Assembly (NCBI GenBank): GCA_914767715.1
Contig: OU612068.1
Location: forward strand, 2,978,001 to 3,042,000
Length of the DNA stretch: 64,000 nucleotides
Direction of reading: 5' to 3'
Origin: Membranipora membranacea
Taxonomy: Eukaryota > Bryozoa > Gymnolaemata > Cheilostomatida > Membraniporidae
A model generated the notes under the pieces. The model made no database searches. It was not told the origin of the DNA and saw only the letters and a program-made list of their open reading frames with translations. Shown here one piece after another: positions 23,230-34,559 of the stretch; within the stretch, counting starts at the first letter, position 1, and the number at the start of each line of letters is the position of its first letter. Position numbers and translations under genes: made by a program.

Positions 23230-26200
23230 TGCTATGTCGCTCAGCTGCTGTGTGCTTGCTGTAAATGTCATTGCATCTACTCATGTGTAATGCTGCACTC
23301 AAAGTTGGTATTTTCATATTTAGGGTGTGGCGTAGTCATTTTAACTGATAGCTTATCTTTTGTCCACATTATACGTACATGACACTACACAAAGGGAGTG
23401 ACTATTTGGGAAACACCTGACAGTTTTGTATTATGATACGGGTTATGGAAGACAAGGAAAACCCTGAGTGATTGTTTCCCCTTATATTTTGGTTTGTTTT
23501 TACTCTTAAATCATTGTAAAACATATTTACTTATTAAGTAATTTCTGCGTATAAATTACAATTGAATGTATAGTTTTAAAAAAGAATGGTTGTTTTATGA
23601 TCAATTGTATAGTAACAATATGATCTGCAGCAACAATGATGCTATTTGAATGCTGCCCAGACTTCACACTAAAAAAACCCAGTATCAACCGCTGATTTCC
23701 ACCGAAATGAGTGGTTGATAATGTAATGCCACTTGCATTGGAACCATCTGAGCATTTAGACTAGAGTATAATGTACTTAGACCTGTAGGATTTTTCCCAC
23801 TTTTTGGACCATGAATCGCAGTGGTTTTCTGCTACCAAGAAGTTTTCTAGTTTGTATCTTTTCACCATCCCAGTGTGACTTTATCATCTCCTTATAAGGT
23901 AATATATATTCCAATAAAATATCTGTAACATTTTTGAACATTTAGATATTTCGGAGAAAAGTCAAATGAGTTATTTCATGTAGCAAAGGTTCCAATCGGT
24001 TCAATCAATCAAAAAGCAGCAACAGCAAACATAAAGAAAAACATGCCAATTTATGTGTATTTTCTAAAATTTTATTTTGCGCTTGTCATATTGTCAGGCT
24101 ATCAATTTTAGTGGTTAATCAGGGGGTCACTTGTGTTTTGGGGTATGGGTGTAATATCTGGTTTGTGTGTTGATTTAGGTAAATTTTGATTAATGGATAA
24201 TATTTGTTTGATTTATTTTCAGAATGAAATAATGGTCCTGGATCCTATGGTTCTGTGGTCAAATAATGGTAGTCGCTCAGTTAGACTCAGTGACTGACAA
24301 TATTAAAACTTGGGATATGAGACTTAGATGATTCTAACAGACAATTAATCAACAAGACCTCAGCGGTAAGCAGCACGACCAAAGATTATCAATACTAAGA
24401 TATGACACTCCTATCAAACTGCGGTCTTCAGTTGAATAGGCAAGCGGCCGCATGAAAACGAGTGTTATGCTTCAATTATGAGCTTTATGATTAGTGGCTT
24501 TCAATAGAATTTCAATAGGAAATTCAAAATTTACACAGGTAGCCTGGTTGTTTTTCAAGAAAATTATGTATTTCCAAATTTCACTAAAACTTCAAATAAA
24601 AATATTTTAGATCTAGACATTTCAGGCATCTCAATGATGTAAAAATCAAAATCATGTGATGATTACTAACAAGTGATTTTGAGTTTTGAGGATTTTATTT
24701 AGCAATCTTTACAAACTTTAAGATGTTTTGACACACAAGACTTACTCAGATAAACAGTTCTCTTTACATCAAAAACTAGTATTTGCATGTCTTAAAGTAG
24801 ATCCATGTAAATAAATGTGTTATCTAGTTATTTCAGTCTTCAGGGTGATAAAAAATCCAAATGAATTTGACGGCCTCCTAGAGAGTAGTATTGAAATGTC
24901 TTAGCAGTGGGTGACTTGGAGAAGCTTTCTGTTTTGTGGCATCAGATCTTGTCCATTTGTGCACCACAGTTACTCAGCACATCTAAACATGGACTATCAA
25001 TATTACTGAATAATGTCAATGCACAGATCAGTTTCTTTGAAAATGAATGCAAATTTTTGAGTATCGAGTTAGTATGGATCTTACTCGAGAGGATATCGTA
25101 GGATCTTATTGCAAGATTTGGTAAAAAACTATAAAGTACACTGTAGGATCAACTAAGTGACATTGGCCTTATCATAGCGTTTGAGGGGAAACATGACTAA
25201 CGATAGTTTGACTACCAAGGGAAGGTGATATAAATGCAACTGTGGTGATCTTACCACTTACTATTTTGCCAGCGACTAAACGCCTGGTAGGTTAACTATA
25301 TGATAGCTGAGATTATGGGTGGAGTTTCACTGATGTAGTTGAGTACTAGAGTATGGACCTGAGTTTTCATGTTATAACGCTAAGCTCAATCTAAAATAAA
25401 GGCCCCATCATTCATGCAGATGGTTGGGTAATCTTTGCTTAGCATATGTATAGAAGAGACATGTCCATATGGCGCTATGAACTGGACACTTTTTGGGCCG
25501 TCTCTATAGCCACATTTACCTCTTAAATTGGAGCAAATGTTCTCAAGTAAATATCTTGATTGAGGTGATTGGTAATAATGATTATTTTCATGGTTCACAA
25601 AAAGATTATGTTGGAGGGGGAGGGAGAAAAGAAGCCTGTTTTTGGGCTGTTTTTATCTAGTTTTCAGCTTTTGAATGACAAATTTCATAAATCTGACACC
25701 TTCCTTTGGTCAGCTTAGAATGACTGTTGGTCATAGGAAACTTTGTTTGATGTAAGGGCTATCTAGTATTGTGTGTACCTTGTCTTACTCATCTCACGAA
25801 GGAATGTTAGCCACTAAATCAAATATATCTGCAAAATCCATTGACTGACTACATGAATAAATGCCTAGACTGTGGCCCATATGTTCTGGTAACACATGTA
25901 AAAAAAATCAAGAGAATTGCATGAACCATTCTCAGGCAAATCTGAAATAAGTAAGGCTATGTCTGCAGAAAGAAATCATTTCTACATTGTAATCTTATAT
26001 AAACAGAGCAAGCGAGCACAGCATCCTAAAATGACAAACACTGGTTTTCACGCTTGAATTGCTGTGGACAGGGAACAGCGGGAGTGTCATGTCATAGTCA
26101 TTGGCACGACTAGTGTACAATGTGCAAATGTAACACTGCTGAGCACTGGTTTTGATTTGGTTGTCAATTATTTTGACTAGTTTATATTTCGATTCATAAA

Positions 26201-26520
26201 ATTGTACAGAATTTAGGTTTCAGAAAATTGGTGAAACAGTCCCAGCTGTGTTTCACTATCAGGTGGTATTTAAAAGCTAATTTGCCTCATTTAATGTCCG
26301 ATAATATGGAGACAAATACCTCAGTACTAATTTTGTGTTTGCCTTAGCTAGGCTCAATTATTCAATAATGGGATGTAATAAATCTCCCTCAACCTAAATC
26401 TGGATAAGTGTGAGAGTAGGGTTAATGTCACTGTGGTTCTGTATGTCCATGTCCTGAACTATATCTCTGTGGTAATATGGGGGTAATATTGACTATCATC
26501 TACTCCGTGAATATCTCAAT
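23230..26520. other. 3.3 kb without a supportable gene
   Basis: AT-rich DNA. A short frame near 24258-24320 contains DNIKTWDMR, which resembles a single WD40 strand, but nothing around it continues the fold. No transposon ends seen. Confidence 0.5.
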
Positions 26521-26524
26521 TTAC

Positions 26525-26910
26525 TGCTGTCGCCCAGTGCAGCTTAAGGTGTATATTATATGTTCCTCTACCTGTGGCCTCTAATGTCTAGTGATCCAAG
26601 TAGATATGTTGCCGTTAGCCAGTGCAACTCAAAGTATAGATTCTGTATCCTTGTGTCTAGGGCTTCTCTAAGTTATGCCGTCTTAATGTGTGCTGCCATT
26701 AACCAGTGCAGCTCAGTTTCACTTCTGTATCCTTGTGTCTATGGCCTCTATATGTTAAGCCGTGTTAAATGTGCACGCTGCCTTTAGCCAGTGCAGCTCA
26801 GTTTCCCTTCTGTATCCTTGTGTCCATGGCCTCTATATTTTAGGCTGTCATAAATGTGTTTGCTGCCGTTAGCCAGTGCAGCTTGAAGGATAGATTCTGT
26901 GTCCTTATAT
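26525..26910 (+). repeat. 85-bp tandem array, about 4.5 copies
   Basis: The core (T/C)(T/C)AGCCAGTGCAGCTCA recurs at about 26534, 26619, 26703, 26788 and 26873, a regular 84-85 bp spacing. Units also share TCTGTATCCTTGTGTC and GGCCTCTATAT. Copies differ by roughly 10-25 percent. Confidence 0.85.
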
Positions 26911-26914
26911 TTCT

Positions 26915-27075
26915 TGGCTCTGTTAACCAAATTGTGATCCTTTTCTGTCAACTTTATAACAGAACATTTGTGTCTGTGAGCTATGTTAACCAAGTGTTGA
27001 ACTCCGCTGCTTCCTTCACTGCAGCAACTTTATGTCAGTGGGCTCTGTTAGCCAAGTGGTAAACTCCTCTGTATT
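26915..27075 (+). repeat. Degenerate ~60-bp tandem array
   Basis: GCTCTGTTAACCAAAT, GCTATGTTAACCAAGTG and GCTCTGTTAGCCAAGTGG follow each other at roughly 60-65 bp, each followed by similar GAACTCC/AAACTCC text. Confidence 0.55.
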
Positions 27076-27230
27076 GTTCACCTAGTATCACCTTGATTTA
27101 TTCTTCTATGTCTCAACTTCGATTCTGCTGTACTGTGAGTAACAATGTGAACCGTTCTCCTGAAGTGTAGGCCTCGGATGTGAGCTCCTGTATCGTCTAT
27201 GAAATGTAAGTGCAATGTAATCGTCTCTGT

Positions 27231-27455
27231 GTATGTCAGGCTCCTTGTAGCCAATCCGTTGTATTCTCCAGTGCAAACTTTGTGCATAAATTGTGCCTTG
27301 TCCTGTAGGTGCTGTCGTATTCTGCAATATCTTCTATTCTTGAGAGCTCAGTGTGTCAGGCTCCTTGTAGCCAATCAACCGTTTTCTCCAATGCAAACCT
27401 TGTGCATAAATTGTGCCCTGTCCTGTAGGTGCTGTCGTATTCTGTAATGTCCTCT
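27231..27455 (+). repeat. 119-bp unit, two tandem copies
   Basis: TGTCAGGCTCCTTGTAGCCA occurs at about 27235 and 27354, and the following ~105 bp (CTCCA(G/A)TGCAAAC, TTGTGCATAAATTGTGCC, CCTGTAGGTGCTGTCG) match with few differences. Confidence 0.9.
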
Positions 27456-27533
27456 ATCTTATTTCCTCCCTGAATAGATTTTTAGGCAATCTGTCATCGC
27501 CCATTTTTCTTCTCTTTTTTTGTGTTTGATCAT

Positions 27534-27815
27534 TTCTTCTCCTCAATTATGTTAATTTGGTCCTTTGAGTCCTGTGTCCTCATATATCATAAATAGATTA
27601 TTTTAGGCGTTTTTTGCCTCGTCCAATAATCATTCTTCTCACTAATTATGTTAATTTTGCAGTGTCCTTAGTGCTGTGTCTTCCCTAAGTCCATAACTGG
27701 CTCATTTTTGGCGTTTTTGCCTCACTCCATAATCTTCCGCCCATAGTGTCATCCTGAGATGTTTCTTCTCATTAATTGTGTCAATTCCGGAGTCCTTTGA
27801 GCCAAGTGTCTTCCA
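27534..27815 (+). repeat. Degenerate ~100-130-bp array, three copies
   Basis: TTCTTCTC(A/C)(C/T)TAATTATGTTAATT recurs at about 27534, 27633 and 27763 with intervening TTAGGCGTTTTTTGCCTC-like blocks and a GTGTCTTCC ending. Confidence 0.65.
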
Positions 27816-28281
27816 CCCAGTGTTGCGTCAACCTTTACTCATGTGATAGCTGAATCATTAGTAGATTAGGTGTTGGGTTTTTTGCATAAGACCAAGCGGT
27901 TAAACAAAAGAAAATTAATTCAGAAAATTTATAAATATCTTTCAGCACATTATATCAACCTCATTAATAATTTTGATTATGTAACACCCAAACTTTAAAA
28001 CTTGATATCAATGTCCAAAATTTGTGTAGCACTGAATAATCTTAGAAAGATAATGATTTACTCATTACTCATTGGTACTGACATACACTACCTGTTTACA
28101 AAACCTTTGTACCATTTCCATGTAATATTTTTGCACTAAAAGCCCAGCTGGCAATCAAATAAAATATATTCACATACAATCAAAGGTTGGTGTATTTTAA
28201 AATTTGAATTGACAAAGGCAAAATAGCCGCCTGTCAATATGGTTCATTGTTTCGTATTAAATGATTTGGTTGATAAAACTA

Positions 28282-28916
28282 CAGTCGACCAAAACCGCCA
28301 ATACCTACATTGTATCCCCAGTGCCCGTAATTATGGCAGTTTTGGTCTGACCAAAACCGCCACCTCTATGTTGTCTTAGTCAATTTCTAAATTAAATGGC
28401 ATGTTTGGTCTGACCAAAACCGCCACTGTAGCTGCACATCATACTTGTCTTCTCTAGAGTGGCGGTTTTGGTCGACAAAAACTGCCAGTGCCGAATTCTT
28501 ATTTCAGACAGGTGAGCACAACTCCCACCATAAATAGACTGATTATGTGACATATACTATGCGTACATTCCTCAAGACCGGAAACCTTGCCAGTGCTAGG
28601 TACTAGTGACTAGTGCTTTGCAGTTAAACTTGTAATAGTTAGGGAATAGAAACAGGGCTAGTGCATAGTGCTTATGGTTTCTATGGTCAATGCAAATTAT
28701 GTGACTGTTACTACAGGAAAAAACCGAAACCGCCACTCAAGAGAACACAAGTATGATGTGCAGCTACAGTGGCAGTTTTTGTCAGACCAAACATACCGTT
28801 TGATTTAAAAATTGACTCAGACAACATAGGGATGGCGGTTTTGGTCAGACCAAAACCGCCATTTTAACAGGCACTGGGGATATTATGTGGAAAAAATTGG
28901 CGGTTTTGGTCAACTG
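28282..28916. mobile_element. pogo/Tc1-mariner-type MITE with long TIRs and TA duplication
   Basis: Starts CAGTCGACCAAAACCGCCA and ends TTGGCGGTTTTGGTCAACTG, each bordered by TA (28280-28281 and 28917-28918). The terminal inverted repeats extend about 180 bp inward (left CATCATACTTGT, right ACAAGTATGATG). The motif TGACCAAAACCGCC occurs several times in each arm in both orientations. No transposase. A CAGT(C/T)(A/G)ACC terminus with TA target duplication fits the pogo/Tigger or Tc1-mariner group. Confidence 0.85.
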
Positions 28917-29138
28917 TAGAGAAAAGCCGTTCTATTGCATTGTATGGTACATTGAATCTCATAAGAAATCTCGATGATCTATGATAAAATACCTTATAAG
29001 CCTCGTTTATAGACATCAACCAATTTTGGTACCGCTTTTAATCAGCATTTATACAAAATGCATCTTTTAAAGAACAGCCTGTCTCATTCAATAATTTGCA
29101 TTGATGAATATGAGGGAGTTGCAAGAGGCATGCTTTTA

Positions 29139-29439
29139 GAATAGGTGGTAATAAAGGATATCTACAAATATATAAGGCTGAGAATAGGTGGTAATAAAGG
29201 ATATCTACAAATATATAAGGCTGAGAATAGGTGGTAATAAAGGATATCTACAAATATATAAGGCTGAGAATAGGTGGTAATAAAGGATATCTACAAATAT
29301 ATAAGGCTGAGAATAGGTGGTAATAAAGGATATCTACAAATATATAAGGCTGAGAATAGGTGGTAATAAAGGATATCTACAAATATATAAGGCTGAGAAT
29401 AGGTGGTAATAAAGGATATCTACAAATATATAAGGCTGA
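29139..29439 (+). repeat. 43-bp minisatellite, 7 copies, essentially identical
   Basis: Unit GAATAGGTGGTAATAAAGGA... begins at 29139, 29182, 29225, 29268, 29311, 29354 and 29397. All seven are identical as read, apart from the last base context. Such homogeneity indicates recent expansion. Confidence 0.97.
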
Positions 29440-30908
29440 TAATTCACTCCACTCTCTGGAAGATCTATCCTGTAAGTTTAAACGTAGCTATAGCCATCTA
29501 AGGCTACTAGTATATAGAAATCAATTCTTCTGACTTAAACAATAACTAACAACAGCAAGAGGTTAGTCTTTTGTCTTCTTTTGTCTTAGTTTGTAGGTTA
29601 ATAACGCAGATAAAGATGATTTTTGATCCATGACAGTATTTATCACAATAACTCAAAAAATGCATCATCATCATTTACACATATCCGGTTACACAGCCTA
29701 TTACAAAGTTTTTCTTTTGATTCAATTGGAATGCTGTTTATGTGTGTTGGCTTTAAAGAGTCCTGACTGATGTGAAACTGTTTAGGCAGAAATGTTGGGA
29801 TATATTTTGATGGTTTATTTATTGTTTATCTGAATACATATTTTGAATATTAATGTTACTGTAAGACACGGATTAGGCTGTGTACACAACAAGGTGTAGT
29901 TGGATTGCTCTGAGTCTACTTTTTGATGAGCGAGTGGGCTTTTACTTCTATTTGGTTTTAGCACTGAAAGCCGTCGTTTTGAAGTATACAATTATTATAC
30001 AACCCAAAAAAGGGTTTCAACACTCTGTGATATCAATACACTGATCCGACAAATTCTGATGGGCTTTATGAGCGATATCAATTAATATCCTGAAAAAATG
30101 TAATACACGCACAGAGTTCATCTACTCCACTGAATTTAAGGCACTAGACACGCATCTCAATTTTGCACTTAGCTTTAATTCAAAGAAATTATAATACACA
30201 GTCTATTTGAAATCATCACACGCCTCACTTTGTATGTATTGCAGCTGTTGATAGCTGCTGATGCAATTCCTGTCTTATCAGGACTGTCATATTGATTCTT
30301 CAATATGATACAATAAAATGTGTCTTTGAATGACTGAGCTGTAGCTCTTCCTTGATTTTGATACTTATTCTAATTCAGCTCTAATACAGAAAGCGCCAAC
30401 AAGGCCATCAACAAGTGCTTGAAGTTCTGGACAGCCCTTGACTGCACAATCATGACTACTGAAGAGTCAGGTGGATATGATTTCCAACTTGCGTCAACCA
30501 GACAAGCATATAATTATTTGTTTAATTACTCGGACCATTTACATCAAATGAGACAAAATGCGTATATAAATATTATATATATTATATATATGTGATTAAA
30601 ACATAATAAGGTGTTCTAAATAATCTGAACTGACCTTCTCTTTGTTTCACAGAAGTTGTAATTGTTCGATACTGATGACGTTAATGATGTTCCGCAGCTT
30701 TCAGGAAGTTGTTCACCTGCGTGGCAATCTGGGTGATACTGTTCTCAAGGTTTGATACTATTCGGTTTTACTTCTGACACACTAACGGTTTGGTGTCCAA
30801 AATCTCACTCGGCTTGACGTCTGATTTACTATTCGGTCTGACGTCTATATTCTCATTGTCAAGGTTTGGCTGCCGCATATAATTAATGTTGCATCGATAA
30901 TGATATCT
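29440..30908. other. No gene supported
   Basis: AT-rich. Two splice-bounded frames (about 30382-30470 and 30654-30749) were read but neither matches a family nor joins in phase with the transporter exons further on. Confidence 0.45.
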
Positions 30909-31100
30909 GTTTCACTTTGATGATATCTGTATGAATGTCATTGGCTTTGGTTGAGATTTGACACATGACAGCGGCTTTTTGGCAGCAGTCGGTGCTGCAT
31001 ACCCTTATCGTTGCGCCAATGATGGACGCGGGACTCAGCTTTGGTAGGCAGTTTCACTTTGATGATATCTGTATGAATGTCATTGGCTTTGGTTGAGATT
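30909..31100 (+). repeat. Direct repeat of ~51 bp, two copies 142 bp apart
   Basis: GTTTCACTTTGATGATATCT through GGCTTTGGTTGAGATTTG occurs at about 30909-30960 and again at 31051-31100, nearly identical. Confidence 0.9.
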
Positions 31101-31444
31101 TGTAGTTATCTCTCTTGACTATATTATTATGTGTGATGGCAGCAGTCATGTGATAGACAGCATCTAGTAGTGGTTTGAGACAGTATTAAGGTATGTCAAT
31201 ATTTTGAATTTGGTTGAGATTTGAAGGTGTTTCTCTGGATATAGTATTAGGTGTGATCATTGATTTGAATTCATATATACCAATGGTTGTGATGGTAACA
31301 GTCAGGTGATGAATAATATCTAGTAGTGATCAGAAACGATATGCCGTAGGGCGTAGGATATTCATATAATATTGTCATCATTGTAATCTTAAATCGTACT
31401 GATGTTCGGTCATTACAGATCAAAGGAAAAAGGGGGAGAAGGGG

Positions 31445-31670
31445 TAAAGCATTATAAAAACCCTAAACCATATTATTATAATGAGTTGATTCTCAAAAAT
31501 TGATAATGGTGTCAACCAGGGTTAATTTATAAAATAAACTCATTCACCATAAAATGCTAAGCATTCCAAAACCCTAGACCACATTATTATAATTAGTTGT
31601 TTTTCAAAAATGGTAATGCTATCAACCAGGGTTAATTTATAATATAAAATCAAAACACCATAAAATGCTG
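31445..31670 (+). repeat. ~115-bp unit, two tandem copies
   Basis: AAAACCCTA(A/G)ACCA(T/C)ATTATTATAAT, TCAACCAGGGTTAATTTATA and CACCATAAAATGCT occur in the same order twice with about 15 percent divergence. Confidence 0.85.
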
Positions 31671-32084
31671 CTTTCAACTTAAACTTATAATTACTGTTAG
31701 GTTGTTAATCATGTAACGCATACATAAACCAAGGTTAGTTTTATAACAAAATTCCCAACACACTGCATATATAAAATAATAAAATCATCAAATTGGATGA
31801 CGGATATTTCTATATAGGCATGCAGGACCACTTATAGCATTTCATCAATACTTGGCAACACCGGCTAATTCCATAGAAATACTTAATGTAATCGCAAAAA
31901 TGTTTACTCCCCTCGTTGTCCAAAATGAGGCAAAATCTTGTGTGGGGTGTTATCAATTCTCTGTCAGTTGGGATGAAAATTTAATGCAAAAGCAAAAATA
32001 CATTTAAATCAGCCTTGTGACAAAAAGTCATTCTTCTTTTCTTCACATGCTGTCTCGATGGCTGGCACTAGTGGTTTCATCAGT

Positions 32085-32315
32085 TTAGCATCAGTAAACA
32101 AAATAAACTGCTGGGTCGATGCTGTTTAGCGATGAATTTAATCAGTTAATAAAATCTCATAATAAATTAAAATACTGGGTCATTCTATCCAATAATAAAT
32201 GTGATCAGTTAACAAATTATCTTAATAAAATACAATGCTGGGTTATGCTATCCATTAATAGTTTGTAATCAGTTAACAAATTCTCTTAATAAAATACCAT
32301 ACTGGGTCAATTTAA
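32085..32315 (+). repeat. ~64-bp degenerate array, about four copies
   Basis: Blocks (A/G)ATCAGTTAA(C/T)AAA and AATACTGGGTC/AATGCTGGGTT alternate at about 64-bp spacing. It may be part of the 5' LTR region of the retroelement that follows. Confidence 0.7.
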
Positions 32316-32654
32316 ACTAATCAGATGATCAGTGCTTCAGTTACTCATGCACATGCAGGCTTTGAGTCTGTGTTTAAATCAAAAATTTCCATTTCAGAGC
32401 ACCTCTATGACTTTCATGCCATGCATCATGATCGAACATGTGTCTGTAGTGCAAGGCATTATAGACTGCAGGTTGTAAATAGGGAAAGACAGATAAGAGT
32501 GCTGCATAAGAACTCAGGCTACATCCGGGAATGCGCAGGAAAGAGGCATTAATAATCACACTGGCTTAGGGAGGAGAAGATAATGAGAGAAGACTAAGAA
32601 GTTGTACCAATACTGGACACCTCAGCATATCTCATGTAAGTTGAATACACTACA

Positions 32655-32667
32655 TGGTGTCAGAAGT
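32655..32667 (+). promoter_or_regulatory. Retrotransposon primer-binding site
   Basis: TGGTGTCAGAAGT directly follows a CA dinucleotide and precedes a gag-like frame. The TGG start and TGTCAGAAGT text are complementary to the 3' end of a tRNA-Leu-like CCA tail, the usual primer site of many Ty3/gypsy elements. Confidence 0.65.
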
Positions 32668-32783
32668 AAACTAGAGAGTATTAGTGAAGGTTTTGATCTA
32701 ATAAGTGGCAGAGGAGGCCATATTTGAGAGAGAGGAATAGTGAGGTCTTTGAATCAATAACCGACATTGATCACATTACAAAC

Positions 32784-33206
32784 ATGGACAATAAATTTGG
32801 AAGGAGTGTTAAGACTCCAGTTTTTAGCATGGAGAATGGTGCTGAGTTGGAATGTTGGAGGAAGTATATCAGACGTTTTGAAATAGCTGTGATTGGTGCA
32901 GGGTTGAGATACAAGGACAGTGATGGAGTTAGGTCCAGGAGAAAGGCAGAAGATAGTCAAGTAGAGAAGTTTGAAATAGAGCAGAGAAAAGCGGCATTAC
33001 TGCTAGATAGCATGGGGGAGTACGGTATGAACAGCGTGGTACTTATCACAGAATGTTTATTAGATAAACATGATGTTCGTTTATTCTGTCACACACAGGG
33101 ATATGTGTACTCAACAATATTACTCACACTACCAGTATACATACTCTGCTACCTCTTTCTGTGTCCGAGTCCAATTCTCTCCTCTCTTTTCAAGGACAAA
33201 AGGTAG
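32784..33206 (+). pseudogene. Ty3/gypsy-type gag fragment
   Basis: Open from ATG at 32784, 117 bp after the primer-binding site. It reads an N-terminal Gag-like segment with ECWRKYIRRFEIAVIGAG and FEIEQRKAALLLDSMGEYG, the usual W-x-x-YI-x-RFE and K/RxAxLL-x-x-G pattern of gypsy Gag. From about 33045 the similarity ends and the frame runs through unrelated hydrophobic codons to TAG. No protease, RT or integrase and no 3' LTR was found, so it is a truncated relic. Confidence 0.6.
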
Positions 33207-33209
33207 ATA

Positions 33210-33998
33210 TACTTGTGCTCAAGTAATTGATTTATATTTATATAATAACAGAAATGTCATTGAATTGGTCACTGGATTGTTAATGTCAATATAAGTTGGA
33301 TTAATGGATCAGTGGAAAATTACATGGCAGGTTATTTGTTGAGAGATGCCATTATCATATAAATTTTTTGTCAGGATCTGGGTATAGCTAAAAAACTGAC
33401 AGCTTTTAGGTTATGCATTGATTTAGGTCCCAGTAACAACCTACACAAACTAAGGCAAGCTTCTGGACAAAATGTCAGTCACACACGGAGAACATGAAAA
33501 TTCAACATTTTTCGTATATGGAACTGTCAGAGATTTTTGAGTTTTTTCGACCTGAGTATGTCACGGTCAATCTGCTTAAATTTCTTTCCGCTGGATATAT
33601 CTCTTTGATGTCAAAAATTAAATTTGTTTTCGATATGTTTCTTGAATAATTTTATCGAAAAACCATTTTGTTTATGATAACATATCCCCTAATAGTGGTT
33701 CATGCGCAACAGTTAGCAAGGCCTTACTTTGAAAAGTCGTTACTTCAGTCCTAGTTGCCCCATTGGGATGTTCTTTGGGATGCTCATTTTGAAGCTTATT
33801 AGCTGGTGATCTACCTCTGAGGGTCTCAGTCTTATTCCATTGATTATTTAACAGTTGTAAATAAGTTCTTGATTACAGTGACAGATGCATTAAATTTTTG
33901 AGTCATGTTTTCACATAATTCCCTAAAACTCTGATTAGAATCAGGTTTTTACATACAGTATTTATTACACAACATATTCATAAACACTTGATTTTCAG
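33210..33998. other. No feature recognised
   Basis: AT-rich DNA between the gag relic and the transporter exon. Confidence 0.5.
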
Positions 33999-34559
33999 AC
34001 CAAATGGACATGACAGAGACAGTTTAAACACTTATGCAATCATTTCTTCAGCTGTTAATTCTGCATATGCGCCAGGAGCAATGATGGGATCCCCCTTGGT
34101 TGGCATTACCACTCAGTTCATCGGTTTTCCATGGGCGACAACCACCATCGCAGTCATATTATCTATAGAGGTAGGAATTAGTTATGAAATCTCTTTTTTA
34201 GTTGTCTTGTGCTTTTAATGATATTATTGTAGTGATATTGATAAACACAACCCAAAGGATACAAAGCTGCTGAACAATCAGATAAGTTGGCTTTGGTATA
34301 AACTCACCTGTTGACTGAGTCTGTTATATATAATGGTCCCTCTTTCAACCGACATGGAGTTACAAAATTTAAAAACCCTGCATTTTGACCCTCGGCTACT
34401 CATTAGCTTATGTATAAACAAACCATATGGGTGAGGCAACCTGACCAGACACCCAGTCCAATTTAATCTTACCTCAATTTCTTCTCATTTTAGTTCAGAG
34501 CACTTGCTATTTACCTGATAACCATGAGAATGATGATGAAGCCAGCAAGTAAAAAATAA
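33999..34559 (+). CDS. MFS transporter, last two exons (SLC18/MFS-like)
   Basis: Exon 33999-34170 follows a TTTTCAG acceptor, and exon 34494-34559 follows CATTTTAG and ends in TAA; the junction is phase 0. The first exon reads SSAVNSAYAPGAMMGSPLVG and QFIGFPWATTTIAVIL, the pattern of an MFS transmembrane pair (small-residue-rich helix, then GFPW loop and helix) seen in SLC18 and related carriers. The last exon ends MRMMMKPASKK, a basic cytoplasmic tail. The first base of 33999 completes a codon from an upstream exon that I could not find in the preceding 15 kb, so either the intron is very long or this is a duplicated gene end. Confidence 0.55.

Noticed and set aside
24258-24330. A WD40-like phrase DNIKTWDMR on the plus strand
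   Set aside because: Single short match with no second repeat or credible exon borders nearby.
29139-29439. CRISPR-like array
   Set aside because: The units abut with no unique spacers and the genome is animal; it is a minisatellite.
30382-30749. Two AG...GT-bounded frames considered as upstream exons of the MFS gene
   Set aside because: Neither is hydrophobic enough for MFS helices nor ends in the phase required by 33999.
32325-32552. 75-codon frame before the gypsy primer site
   Set aside because: Lies in the presumed LTR, overlaps an equally long opposite-strand frame, and has no recognisable motif.
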